Source: Halanaerobium sp. (GTDB lineage Bacteria; Bacillota; Halanaerobiia; Halanaerobiales; Halanaerobiaceae). From it: DNA of 64,000 bases. The stretch is taken from assembly GCA_018399955.1 (NCBI GenBank), contig JAGYNO010000002.1, positions 1 to 64,000 of the forward strand, given 5' to 3'. Numbering within the stretch: the first letter of the stretch is position 1; each line of letters opens with the position of its first letter. Position numbers and translations under genes: made by a program. This document shows positions 40,152 through 49,814 of this stretch, in pieces. The notes under the pieces were generated by a model. That model made no database searches, was not told the origin of the DNA, and saw nothing but the letters and a program-made list of their open reading frames with translations.

Positions 40152-41177
40152 TTAACTCCACCCACTTTCTCTGCGAGAAATAATTAGATAAGCAAAAAAT
40201 GGTGCACCAATCAAAGCGGTAATAATACTGATCGGTATTTCTGCACCGGAAATACTTCTGGCCAGATTGTCCATTAAAAGCAGCATAAACCCACCCATAA
40301 AAGCTGATGCTGGAAGCAGGTGCTTATGATTTGTTCCCACCATAAATCTAGCTATATGAGGTACTACAAGTCCTATCCAGCTCACCTGACCTGCAGCAGC
40401 AGTTGAAGCTGAAACCATCATTGTCGAAAATATAATAACAGCTAACTTGACCCGTTCAGTATTTACACCAAGTGATAGTGCTTCTTCTTCACCGAGAGTA
40501 AATAAGTTAAGCTGCCACCTTAAAATCAGTAAAATAAATGTTCCAATAACAATTATCGGAAAAAGTAAATAAAACTCCTGCCAGCCTATTCTTGCAAATC
40601 CTCCCAGAAGATAAAATACAACTCCCGGTAGTTCTTCCATTGGGTCAGCAAGGTATTTTAAAAGAGATAATAGGGCATTAGAAAGAGAGGCAATCACAAT
40701 ACCCGATAAAACCATAAGCATATTATTTTGTCCATCTGCAAGCCTGCTCAAGCTATATGTTAAAAACACAGCTAATGAGCCGAGTAAAAAAGCTGTAAAA
40801 TAGACATACAATATTGATCCATCAGTATAAAGAAGTCCAATCGCTACCCCAAGACCTGCACCGGCTGAAACACCAAGTATATCAGGTGAAACTAATGGAT
40901 TACGAAAGATATTTTGATAAGCAGCCCCACTTATCGAAAGAGCACTCCCCACTAAAATTACAGTCAATACTCGGGGAAGCCTAATATAATATAAAACTGA
41001 CCAGGCAGCATTATCACTAATATCTGATGCTGATTGGCCAATCAAATTATAAAAAATAACCCTTAATTGCTCTAAACTTATTTTGTAATTACCTATAAAA
41101 AGAGATAAGAAGAATAATATGAAGAGAGCTGCAAACATTAATCTCACTTTTATTTTTTCGGAAACATCGTATTCCAT
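40152..41177 (-). CDS. FecCD/MolB-type ABC transporter permease
   Basis: NIFRNPLVSPDILGVSAGAGLGVA; VSWIGLVVPHIARFMVGTNHK. Confidence 0.88.
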   Translation of the reverse strand: MEYDVSEKIKVRLMFAALFILFFLSLFIGNYKISLEQLRVIFYNLIGQSASDISDNAAWSVLYYIRLPRVLTVILVGSALSISGAAYQNIFRNPLVSPDILGVSAGAGLGVAIGLLYTDGSILYVYFTAFLLGSLAVFLTYSLSRLADGQNNMLMVLSGIVIASLSNALLSLLKYLADPMEELPGVVFYLLGGFARIGWQEFYLLFPIIVIGTFILLILRWQLNLFTLGEEEALSLGVNTERVKLAVIIFSTMMVSASTAAAGQVSWIGLVVPHIARFMVGTNHKHLLPASAFMGGFMLLLMDNLARSISGAEIPISIITALIGAPFFAYLIISRRESGWS

Positions 41178-41203
41178 GATTTCTCCTTTATCGAGCTGAT
41201 ACT

Positions 41204-42247
41204 TTATTCAAAACTTCCGCCTAATTCTTCAAAACTTTTACCATAAAGGGTTTTGTAAAATTGATTTACTTCATATTTATAATCAATCTCTTCATAATAT
41301 TCAGGATATGTCCTTACTGCAAGCCATAATTGTGCTATATAAGAAGATGGTGAAGGAAAATCCCAGGGCTCAAGCTCTGAGGGAAAACGATATATTTTAT
41401 CATTTTTTACAGCATTAAGAGATTGATATTTAGGATTATTTTTTATGTTTTCAAGAGTTTCATTAAAATATTGTGAAACCACTATTAGATCTGGATTCCA
41501 GTCTATTATATTCTCAGTAGAAACACTGACAAATCCAGATTTAAGCTGAGCAGCCGGATTTATAGCACCTGCTTTTTCTATTAATGCCGTCTGCATCATG
41601 TTTTTTCCTACACTATCAGTAAACTCAGAATTAGCAAAATATATTTTCTTTTTATTTTTATTTTCAAGCTCAGCAGTTCTTTTTGTCAATTCGTCAATTC
41701 TATCATAGGCAGCAATAACTTCTTCTGCCTGTTCTTCTTTATCAAGTATTTTTCCAAGAAGCAGAGTTGTTTCTCTAATTAAGCCAAGACTCTCCGGATT
41801 TATAATTATTGTTCCTATGCCAAGCTGTTCAAGCTTTTCTGCAGTCTCAACAGCATCCCGATGCGGATACAAGATAACTAAATCAGGTTCAACTTCAGCA
41901 GTTGTCTCTATATTTATCCCATTGCGTTTAGAACCTACCTGAGGCAGATCAGCAAGCCTTGGTTCTAATTCCACAAATAATTTTTGTTTATCTGTTTTTA
42001 TTGAAACAGCAGCTATCTTATCCTCTGCTCCAAGACTGAGCACAAATTGAGTTGCTGATTTATATGTTGTAACAACACTTTCTATTTGATCAGGCAGTTC
42101 TACTGTACGTCCCATCATATCTGTGAATTCTTCTGCTTTAATACCAGCTGTTAGAGCTGTTAATATAACTAGCGATAATATTAAAATTTTTGAAAATTTC
42201 TTCACATCTTTTAATAACATTTTTGTTTTTTCTCCATATCTAAACAT
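41204..42247 (-). CDS. FecB/MolA-type substrate-binding protein (probable molybdate/tungstate)
   Basis: Periplasmic binding protein TDMMGRTVELPDQIESVVTTYKSATQFVLSLG; substrate inferred from modE/mocA neighbours and operator. Confidence 0.75.
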   Translation of the reverse strand: MFRYGEKTKMLLKDVKKFSKILILSLVILTALTAGIKAEEFTDMMGRTVELPDQIESVVTTYKSATQFVLSLGAEDKIAAVSIKTDKQKLFVELEPRLADLPQVGSKRNGINIETTAEVEPDLVILYPHRDAVETAEKLEQLGIGTIIINPESLGLIRETTLLLGKILDKEEQAEEVIAAYDRIDELTKRTAELENKNKKKIYFANSEFTDSVGKNMMQTALIEKAGAINPAAQLKSGFVSVSTENIIDWNPDLIVVSQYFNETLENIKNNPKYQSLNAVKNDKIYRFPSELEPWDFPSPSSYIAQLWLAVRTYPEYYEEIDYKYEVNQFYKTLYGKSFEELGGSFE

Positions 42248-42269
42248 TTTAGACCCTCCATTTTAAATT

Positions 42270-42297
42270 ATCGTTATGTGAGGTTACATATAACGAA
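42270..42297. promoter_or_regulatory. Putative ModE operator
   Basis: ATCGTTATGTGAGGTTACATATAACGAA: inverted CGTTAT-N12-ATAACG resembling E. coli ModE sites; between modE-like gene and transporter. Confidence 0.6.
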
Positions 42298-42363
42298 TAC
42301 ATTATAACATAAATTTACAATTAAATCATCCTGGCTATAATAATTATGATTAGACTTTATTAA

Positions 42364-42720
42364 CTAATCGAGCTCCAGTTTTTTATAGAACTCTTTATCA
42401 AAGTATTTTTTTTCAAGCTGACCAAGGTACTGTTCGGCTTCTTTGCTGAATTCAGAAAATCTTTCAGTTATAATTCTCCCCTTATAAGTAAGTTGAGAAC
42501 CTCCACCCTGACTTCCGCCTGCCTGTCTATCAAGCAGTTTAAAGCCAAGTCTATTTTCTAGTTTTCTAATTAATTTCCAGGCCTGACTGTAAGACATATT
42601 TATTGCTGCTGCAGCCTGACGCAGAGACCCCAATTGATCAACAAGTTCTAAAATATGACAGGGTCCATCCCCAAACATCCTCTCATCTTCTTCAAGCCAC
42701 AACTTATAATTAAGCTGCAT
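42364..42720 (-). CDS. ModE-type winged-helix regulator (DNA-binding domain only)
   Basis: LVDQLGSLRQAAAAINMSYSQAWKLIRKLENRLGFKLLDRQAGGSQGGGSQLTYKG. Confidence 0.9.
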   Translation of the reverse strand: MQLNYKLWLEEDERMFGDGPCHILELVDQLGSLRQAAAAINMSYSQAWKLIRKLENRLGFKLLDRQAGGSQGGGSQLTYKGRIITERFSEFSKEAEQYLGQLEKKYFDKEFYKKLELD

Positions 42721-42722
42721 AA

Positions 42723-43358
42723 TTACTCCTTTCTTAACTTAAATTCTCTTCTTTTATATCTCTGATACTCCTCTTTATAATCAATATCAGTTCTTATTTG
42801 TGGATAAGGACAGTGAAAATGATAAACTCTGTGAGGCATCAATTTAAATAAATTGCGCAGGCCACCTCTGCCGCTGATTTTTAATGATTTTTTTAGCAGT
42901 GTTCTTTTTAGAATAACAGGATGACCCTTCTGCTTTTTATATTCAGGCACAAAAATATCAGGTTTTTTCTGCAGAAAGACCTTATATATATTTTGATAAA
43001 TTTCAGCAGTGATAAATGGTTTGTCAGCTAAAGTAAATAATATATAACGAGTATTACTATCTACATTTAGCAGTGCTTTTTTTACAGATGACATCATCCC
43101 ATTTTTATAGTCAGGGTTCTTAATAATTTTAATTTTAGCAGAAGTTAACTCTTCAGTATATTTGTTTTTTAAGTAATTTTCTATTCTTTCTGATTCAGCA
43201 CCAGTAATTATCAGCAGCTGACCAGCAACGATTTTTGAATCAAGAAGATTATTAATAGACTGACTGAGAATAGTATTGTTTTTTCCCCACTCTAAAAGCT
43301 GTTTCAATTCTCCCATTCTTTCTGCCTCACCAGCAGCCAAGATTACTCCTGTAAGCAT
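42723..43358 (-). CDS. MocA/MobA-like molybdenum cofactor nucleotidyltransferase
   Basis: GVILAAGEAERMGELKQLLEW; YILFTLADKPFI. Confidence 0.88.
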   Translation of the reverse strand: MLTGVILAAGEAERMGELKQLLEWGKNNTILSQSINNLLDSKIVAGQLLIITGAESERIENYLKNKYTEELTSAKIKIIKNPDYKNGMMSSVKKALLNVDSNTRYILFTLADKPFITAEIYQNIYKVFLQKKPDIFVPEYKKQKGHPVILKRTLLKKSLKISGRGGLRNLFKLMPHRVYHFHCPYPQIRTDIDYKEEYQRYKRREFKLRKE

Positions 43359-44791
43359 TATTTATTATCCCCCTGAATCCAGACAGAATAACCCTCTTCT
43401 GCACTCCCCTTAACTTTAAACAAACCATTACCATCTTCATCAGTTTTTACTAAACCTTCAATATTACCTGTATAATCATAATAAGAAGCATTAGCTTTCC
43501 CAGTATTTATATTCTTTTCTATTAAATCACCATTTTCCTGTTGAGTTATCATCATAACAAGACCACTTCCTGGGTGTTCTTTATCACCAGAGCGTATATA
43601 TGAATAGCTTAGCTCATCATTTGCTTCACTCTCATAAGCGTCTCCATAAGCATATTTTTTCCTCAGCTGAATCAGCTTATCTATCTCTTCTTTTAATCCA
43701 TGCACATAATAATCTTTCCAAAAAACTGTGGGTACTCCATCTCTGCGCATCAATATATAACAATAAGCCTGGAGCTTTCTCTGCAGGATTGCTTCAGTTC
43801 CATATTCATTAACCCCATCTCTCTCGGTATCATGATTTTCTACAAAAGTAACAGCCCGATTGCGATAATTCTCCTGGTTGATAAGCCCTTTTTCTCCCAG
43901 CCACCGCATATCAAGTTCACCCCTCATCATATCTACAAAACTAACTCTAAGCGGAAAATCAAATACATGCATTTTATGCTGATCAACTACATCTAAATAA
44001 TTAATTAAATGCTCAACATCATTAACCCAGGCTTCACCAATAAAGAATAGATCTTTCTCCGTACTGTTGTTAACCTTCTCTATAAAATCATGTAAAAAAC
44101 CATTATCTACATGTTTGCTGGCATCAAATCTAAAACCATCAAAATCAATTTCGTTGACAATCCATTCTCCCCAGTCTTTTACATCTTCACTTATCATTTT
44201 GTTGGCATAGTCCAGGTCTGCCCCCATAAGATAATCATCATCATAGGAATCATCCCACTCTTTTGTTTGAAAAAGATATTCTCCTGCTCTCTGGGTTCTT
44301 TCATCCCAGTCAACACCATCAAACATCTGCCAATTTAGCTTTAAGGAGCTGTACTTTTCTCCACGACCGGGAAATAAAAATTTTGTCCATACTTCTGCTT
44401 CCTTATTATTTTTTAAAAGAACTTTTTCTTTCTCATCTGCTCCAAGTCGGTGGTTAAGAACTGCATCATAAAGAATTTTTAAATCAAAATTATGTAACTT
44501 TTCAACTGCATTTTCTAATTCTTCTTTTGTACCATATTTTGTCCTTAGACTACCCTTTTGATCAAATTCTCCCAAATCCCAGAGATCATAAGTTCCATAA
44601 CCAACATCATGTATTCCTGCAGCACCTTTATTTGCAGGCGGAAACCAGAGAAAATTAAAGCCTGCTTTACTGATTTCCTCTGCTCGAGCAGCTAAAAGAT
44701 TCCATAGATTACTTTCTTCTGGAAAATCATCTGCATATTGTCCGGTGTTCATCTCCCAGTAAAATGTCTGAAGTATAATTGGATTATCCAT
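43358..44791 (-). CDS. GH13 cytoplasmic alpha-amylase
   Basis: ILQTFYWEMNTGQ; GFRFDASKHVD; FVENHDTER. Confidence 0.92.
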   Translation of the reverse strand: MDNPIILQTFYWEMNTGQYADDFPEESNLWNLLAARAEEISKAGFNFLWFPPANKGAAGIHDVGYGTYDLWDLGEFDQKGSLRTKYGTKEELENAVEKLHNFDLKILYDAVLNHRLGADEKEKVLLKNNKEAEVWTKFLFPGRGEKYSSLKLNWQMFDGVDWDERTQRAGEYLFQTKEWDDSYDDDYLMGADLDYANKMISEDVKDWGEWIVNEIDFDGFRFDASKHVDNGFLHDFIEKVNNSTEKDLFFIGEAWVNDVEHLINYLDVVDQHKMHVFDFPLRVSFVDMMRGELDMRWLGEKGLINQENYRNRAVTFVENHDTERDGVNEYGTEAILQRKLQAYCYILMRRDGVPTVFWKDYYVHGLKEEIDKLIQLRKKYAYGDAYESEANDELSYSYIRSGDKEHPGSGLVMMITQQENGDLIEKNINTGKANASYYDYTGNIEGLVKTDEDGNGLFKVKGSAEEGYSVWIQGDNK

Positions 44792-45045
44792 TTTCCTACC
44801 TCCACCTATAATTTTAAATTACATATTATCATTTTATCATAATATATTTAATTTTACAGAAAATTGCTGCTTAAACTGCATTTTAATAGAAATATTTATT
44901 TAAAGCAGATTAGAAATACCCCTAAAATAAAAAATCCTCCTGTCAGCTAAAAAAATATAACTGTCAGAGGAAATAAAAATTCCTTCTATTAATCTATTAA
45001 ATTTTAAAGATCCAAAATTTGAGTCTTTTATTTTCTATATTTAAA

Positions 45046-45065
45046 CCCCGACCAGCAGGTCGGGG
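45046..45065 (-). terminator. Hairpin terminator after cold-shock gene
   Basis: CCCCGACCTGCTGGTCGGGG followed by T-containing tract. Confidence 0.65.
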
Positions 45066-45094
45066 TAAGTTGTCAGTTTATACAGTTTTAAACT

Positions 45095-45298
45095 CTATAA
45101 CTTTACAACGTTTTCGGCTTGTGGACCACGATCGCCTTCAACGATTTCGAATTCTACTTCCTGCTCATCTTCAAGAGTTTTGAAACCTTCGTCCTGAATA
45201 GCTGAGAAGTGAACGAAAACATCGTCTCCGTCTTCTCTTTCAATAAATCCATAACCTTTTTTCGCATCAAACCATTTTACTTTACCTGTGTAAATCAT
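45095..45298 (-). CDS. Cold-shock protein CspA family
   Basis: [31 protein letters not shown]. Confidence 0.97.
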   Translation of the reverse strand: MIYTGKVKWFDAKKGYGFIEREDGDDVFVHFSAIQDEGFKTLEDEQEVEFEIVEGDRGPQAENVVKL

Positions 45299-45405
45299 AT
45301 TAATACATTCCCCCTAGGAATAATTCTATTTGGGGTTCGTTCATTTAAAACTTCACCCATTGAAGAATATTATATCATAAGAAAAATAGCATTTCAAGAA
45401 ATTTT

Positions 45406-45543
45406 TTACTCAGATTTTTCACCATTTATAGCAAAAGTCTGGCGGTCTTTAAATTCCTCTTTTTTACCTTTATTCCAATCTGAAACTGGAGAAAGATAAC
45501 CAACAACTCGAGAATACACTTCACATTTCTGTCTTTTTTTCAT
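45406..45543 (-). CDS. Stand-alone glycyl-radical C-terminal domain of anaerobic ribonucleotide reductase (45 aa)
   Basis: MKKRQKCEVYSRVVGYLSPVSDWNKGKKEEFKDRQTFAINGEKSE*; matches the C-terminal YSRVxGYLxPVxxWNxGKxEEFKDR motif of NrdD; GAGGAGG RBS. Not in the supplied ORF track. Confidence 0.88.
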   Translation of the reverse strand: MKKRQKCEVYSRVVGYLSPVSDWNKGKKEEFKDRQTFAINGEKSE

Positions 45544-45641
45544 TTTTTTCCTCCTCATAGAATCTAATTAATCATAAAAATCAGTTATTAATAGACTACA
45601 TTAATATTTTAAATTCACACCATATTAAATCTCTGCTAAAT

Positions 45642-46340
45642 TCAATCTCTGATATAGACATGTTCAATATATTTTTCTGCAGTATTTTTAAATGCTTCTA
45701 ATTCAAGAGGTGTAAAAGGTCTTTTTTCTTCAAAATCAGGATCCAGGGTGTTGAGGGGCCGAAAGTTTTGGATGAAATATCTCGCAGCACCTTTTGCTGA
45801 AGCTGCAATTTTTTCTATTTCTGCTTGATCATGAAGCCCCGGCACAACAGTAGTCCTTAGTTCATAATCAATATTAGAATTCATGACTATTTTTAAAGAT
45901 TCTTTGATTTTAGCAGTTGTATTTTTAGGAGCCAGCAGAGAATATTGAGACCAGCTCATTTTTAAATCAAGAGCAAAATAATCAATGAGTTCCTCTTCAA
46001 GTAGTTCTTTGAGCAAAATTGGTCTGCTGCCATTTGTATCCAGTTTGATTTCCAAATCATAATTATTACTTATTTGCTGTATAAATTTTTTTAAATCTGG
46101 CTGAAGTGTAGGCTCACCCCCAGTAATTGTGACTCCATCAATTAGTTTTTTCCTGCTCTCAAGAAATTTATATAACTTATTTACTGATAAATAATCAACT
46201 TCTGACAGATCATCTAAAGAAATCAGCTGACTGTTATGACAGTAACTGCAGAAAAAATTACAGCCGGCTGTAAATATAACTGAAGAAATTCGCCCAGGAA
46301 AATCTATCAGTGAGGTCTTCCTTAATCCGGCGATTTTCAA
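45642..46340 (-). CDS. nrdG: Anaerobic ribonucleotide reductase activating protein (radical SAM)
   Basis: GRISSVIFTAGCNFFCSYCHNSQL CxxxCxxC; overlaps nrdD stop. Confidence 0.9.
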   Translation of the reverse strand: MKIAGLRKTSLIDFPGRISSVIFTAGCNFFCSYCHNSQLISLDDLSEVDYLSVNKLYKFLESRKKLIDGVTITGGEPTLQPDLKKFIQQISNNYDLEIKLDTNGSRPILLKELLEEELIDYFALDLKMSWSQYSLLAPKNTTAKIKESLKIVMNSNIDYELRTTVVPGLHDQAEIEKIAASAKGAARYFIQNFRPLNTLDPDFEEKRPFTPLELEAFKNTAEKYIEHVYIRD

Positions 46341-49300
46341 TTTGCTGCCTCCTTTTTTTCGATCTCTTCATCTTCTGCTGCAGCTTCTGCATCACATTTA
46401 GGACAGTACTGATGCTCACCTGCTATATAACCATGGATAGGACAGATGCTGAAGGTTGGAGTTATTGTATAATATGGCAGCTTAAAATTCTCGGCTATTC
46501 TTCTCACCAATTTTTTTGTGCTTTTAACTGACGGCATGTTTTCACCTAAAAATCCATGCAGTACAGTATTATGGATAAAAACTAAGGTGTTTTTACCTGC
46601 CAGATAATTGTGATTTTTTTCGGTACTTAAATCGTAAAACATATTATCTTCTACATTTACTTTATCAATATTTTTGACCTTTACCGCAGATATTTTATTT
46701 GCTGAATTATTGGAGTAATCTAGACCTGATTTTATTTCTTCGATAAAACTCTGGCTTTCAGTTTTTAATTTCATGATTTCCATTAAAGGCATTCTAATAA
46801 TGAAATACTTTTCTCCACTAAATATATTTTCAGGCTGTTCTTTTACATATGCAGAAATACCAGCCCTGCTGCAGATTTCAAGAAGATCATCAGCAAATTT
46901 TCTATGTTTTGTATAATATTCTGCATAACCCTCACTGTCATTTATAGAACCGCTGCTGTCGAGCATTCCTTTGATTAAACTGTAAACATTCTTGCTGTTC
47001 AGCTTTGATTTTATCTCCTCTGGTATCTCAGATTTATAATTTGCTTCTTCAAATGGAAATATATTTTTTAAGAAAAGATTGTTAACTGATTTCTTCTTAT
47101 TTTTCTTAAAACTGTATTTAGCTCTACTTCTAAGCTGATTTAAATCATTTTTAAAGTGAAAATTTATAATACTCTGTGCTTTAAATAGATGTTCTTCTTT
47201 CTTGTGATAATTATAAAGCAATTGTCCAGCAGCATAATTAACTGCTTTAGCTGTTTCAACTTCAAAAATATCATTATCAGCCATAAAATATCCGAACAGC
47301 CACATTAAATCATCAGTTAACTCATTATCTTTCTCACTGTAGAGGTTATCACTATTTTGAAGTATGTAATCTCCAGCTTTTAAATCATCAGCTCTTTTTT
47401 CTATCACCTTATATTTGTGAAATTCATTATAATTTGTGCGGCAGTCTTTATTATATTTAATATGTTCTGCAAATCCTCTGTCACCATTTATTTTTGCTCC
47501 ACATACAGGACATTTATCTTCAATCATTTTTCTTTCGAGAACAAAAAATGGATGCCAGTCACTTGTTACGATATCTAAACCCTTTTCTGCCCTGACTCTT
47601 ATCTTATCATTATGGCTAACATCAATTGGAATAGCTTCAGTAATAAGATCCCATTCAGATTTATTTTTTTCAGGATTAAAACTTAAAACATAAATTGGTT
47701 TTAACTCATTGTAATTATTTACTATTTTTTCAATTTTGATCAGGCCCTTATCAGTAAGTACCTTGTTTCCTTTTTCAATACATCCACCTGTATATCCAGA
47801 CTGAAGTTCATCCTGAAGCTCAAGAGCTGTAAATATATCATCAGTTAGTCCTACCGGAAGCTGAGTAGAATTAGTGTAATATGGATCTGCTCCTTCTTCT
47901 AAGACCCTCTGCTGATTGGCTGCTGTTATTTTATCACCAAATTTTTCTCTATCTAGTCTCGCAAACCTATAAGCTGTTCCCTCTGCAGGTGTGGCCTCGA
48001 GATTATATAAGTTATCAGTTTCCTCTTGATATTTCTGCAGCCTTTTCCTCATAGCATCCATTACCTCCAGAGAAAATTCTCTACCTTCTGGAGAAGCAAT
48101 ATCTTTTCCAATAAAGTTTAAAAGTGCCTCGTTCATTCCATTTAAGCCGATTGTATTAAAGTGGTTTTTCCAGTACTGATCAAATCTCTTTTTTACATCT
48201 CTTAGATAAAATTTTGAATAAGGATATAGTCCCTGATCAGTTAAATTCTCCAGCACTTTACGCTTGACTTCTAAACTTTTTTTAGCTTGATCCATTAAAT
48301 AATATACTCTCTGCATAAAATCTTCTTTATTTTGAGCAAGATAAGCAATCCTCGGCATATTTAAAGTTACCACACCTATCGATCCGGTCATCGGATTAGC
48401 TCCAAATAAGCCGCCACCTCTTTTACGCAGTTCTTTATTATCAAGACGCAAGCGACAGCACATACTCCTCGCATCTTCGGGATTCATATCCGAATTCACA
48501 AAATTCGAGAAATAAGGGACCCCATATTTTGCGGTCATTTCCCAGACCGGATCCAGTTTTTTATTTTCCCAGTCAAAATCTTTAGTTATATTATAGGTTG
48601 GAATAGGAAAAGAAAACATTCTTCCCTTTGCATCACCTTCCATCATTACTTCGGCAAACGCCCTATTTAAAATATCCATTTCTTCCTGGAATTCTCCGTA
48701 ACTTTTATCTCGATATTCACCACCAATAATTACTGACTGGTCTTTTAAATAATTGGGAACTTCAAGATCCATCGTAATATTTGTAAAAGGGGTTTGGAAT
48801 CCTACCCGGGTCGGTACATTCATATTGAACAGAAATTCCTGTACTGCCTGTTTAACTTCTCTATAACTTAAACTATCATAAGCTATAAATGGAGCTAGAT
48901 AGGTATCAAAATTTGAAAAAGCCTGAGCACCAGCCGCCTCTCCCTGCAGTGTATAATAAAAGTTCACAATCTGACCCAGAGCAGTTTTAAAATGCCTGGG
49001 TGGAGCACTTTCCACTTTTGTCGGTACTCCTCTAAAACCAGTCCGCAGTAAATCCTCTAAATCCCAGCCACAGCAGTAAACACTTAAGTTACCGAGATCA
49101 TGAATATGTAAATCACCATTTTTGTGCAGTTTATTTATTTCTTCTGAATATATCTCCTGCAGCCAGTACTGTCCTGTAACCTGAGAGGCTATAAAATTAT
49201 TTAAGCCCTGCAGTGAATAGCTCATATTTGAATTTTCATTTACCTTCCAGTCATTCTTGCCAAGATAATCATTCATCACATTTAAAGCATCAGAAAAAAG

Positions 49301-49606
49301 CTTTTTTGTATCTCTTAGCTTACTGTGCTGTTCGCGGTACAATATGTAAGCTTTTGCAATATCTGAATATCCTTTTTCAATAAGTATTTTCTCAACCAAA
49401 TCCTGTATCTGTTCAACTTCAGCTGCTTCTCCATCTTTAATAAATATTTTAAGATATGAGAGTACCTCAGAAGTAATTTCAGCAGCTATCTTCTCTCCTT
49501 CGATATCTAGTGCTTTAGCCGCTTTTAATACAGCCGATTTTATTTTATCTGAATCAAAATTTACCTTTTTCCCATCTCTTTTCTTTACATACTTTATACT
49601 CATCAT
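46337..49606 (-). CDS. nrdD: Class III (anaerobic) ribonucleoside-triphosphate reductase catalytic subunit, intein-containing, lacking the glycyl-radical C-terminus
   Basis: ATP-cone start VKKRDGKKVNFDSDKIKSAV; HIHDLGNLSVYCCGWDLEDLL; TITPTFSICPIHGYIAGEHQYCPKC; GGAGG RBS before ATG at 49606 (ORF track start 49729). Confidence 0.95.
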   Translation of the reverse strand: MMSIKYVKKRDGKKVNFDSDKIKSAVLKAAKALDIEGEKIAAEITSEVLSYLKIFIKDGEAAEVEQIQDLVEKILIEKGYSDIAKAYILYREQHSKLRDTKKLFSDALNVMNDYLGKNDWKVNENSNMSYSLQGLNNFIASQVTGQYWLQEIYSEEINKLHKNGDLHIHDLGNLSVYCCGWDLEDLLRTGFRGVPTKVESAPPRHFKTALGQIVNFYYTLQGEAAGAQAFSNFDTYLAPFIAYDSLSYREVKQAVQEFLFNMNVPTRVGFQTPFTNITMDLEVPNYLKDQSVIIGGEYRDKSYGEFQEEMDILNRAFAEVMMEGDAKGRMFSFPIPTYNITKDFDWENKKLDPVWEMTAKYGVPYFSNFVNSDMNPEDARSMCCRLRLDNKELRKRGGGLFGANPMTGSIGVVTLNMPRIAYLAQNKEDFMQRVYYLMDQAKKSLEVKRKVLENLTDQGLYPYSKFYLRDVKKRFDQYWKNHFNTIGLNGMNEALLNFIGKDIASPEGREFSLEVMDAMRKRLQKYQEETDNLYNLEATPAEGTAYRFARLDREKFGDKITAANQQRVLEEGADPYYTNSTQLPVGLTDDIFTALELQDELQSGYTGGCIEKGNKVLTDKGLIKIEKIVNNYNELKPIYVLSFNPEKNKSEWDLITEAIPIDVSHNDKIRVRAEKGLDIVTSDWHPFFVLERKMIEDKCPVCGAKINGDRGFAEHIKYNKDCRTNYNEFHKYKVIEKRADDLKAGDYILQNSDNLYSEKDNELTDDLMWLFGYFMADNDIFEVETAKAVNYAAGQLLYNYHKKEEHLFKAQSIINFHFKNDLNQLRSRAKYSFKKNKKKSVNNLFLKNIFPFEEANYKSEIPEEIKSKLNSKNVYSLIKGMLDSSGSINDSEGYAEYYTKHRKFADDLLEICSRAGISAYVKEQPENIFSGEKYFIIRMPLMEIMKLKTESQSFIEEIKSGLDYSNNSANKISAVKVKNIDKVNVEDNMFYDLSTEKNHNYLAGKNTLVFIHNTVLHGFLGENMPSVKSTKKLVRRIAENFKLPYYTITPTFSICPIHGYIAGEHQYCPKCDAEAAAEDEEIEKKEAAN
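46568..47782 (-). mobile_element. Intein (405 aa) within nrdD, with LAGLIDADG-like motifs and Zn-finger-like insert
   Basis: Cys after ...SGYTGG; CIEKGNKVLTDKGLIKIEKI; TSDWHPFFV block; LFGYFMADND and LIKGMLDSSGSIND; terminal NHNYLAGKNTLVFIHN followed by extein TVLHGFLGE. Confidence 0.93.
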
Positions 49607-49752
49607 AAAGCCTCCATTTGATTTATTACAAATTTTGCTTTGAATATATGGCTCTTTAATCTCTATATTTTTGGATAAATTACATACAGCTCTATTCACT
49701 AAAAAATTAAAAGTAATTTTCCATAACAAATTAAAAACTATAATTTCTCAGC

Positions 49753-49785
49753 AAAAATAAAACCCTCCGTAAAAATCACGAAGGG
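49753..49785 (-). terminator. Terminator between cobalamin riboswitch and nrdD
   Basis: CCCTTCGTGATTTTTACGGAGGGTTTTATTTTT on minus strand. Confidence 0.75.
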
Positions 49786-49814
49786 CTAAATATACACTAA
49801 TACCATTTTATTAT

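Noticed and set aside
44936-44970. CCTCCTGTCAG/CTGTCAGAGG as an independent regulatory repeat
   Set aside because: Most simply an imperfect terminator-like hairpin upstream of the amylase gene.
49607-49729. 41-aa N-terminal extension of nrdD in the ORF track
   Set aside because: A strong GGAGG RBS precedes ATG at 49606, where NrdD-like sequence begins; the extension lies in the post-riboswitch leader.
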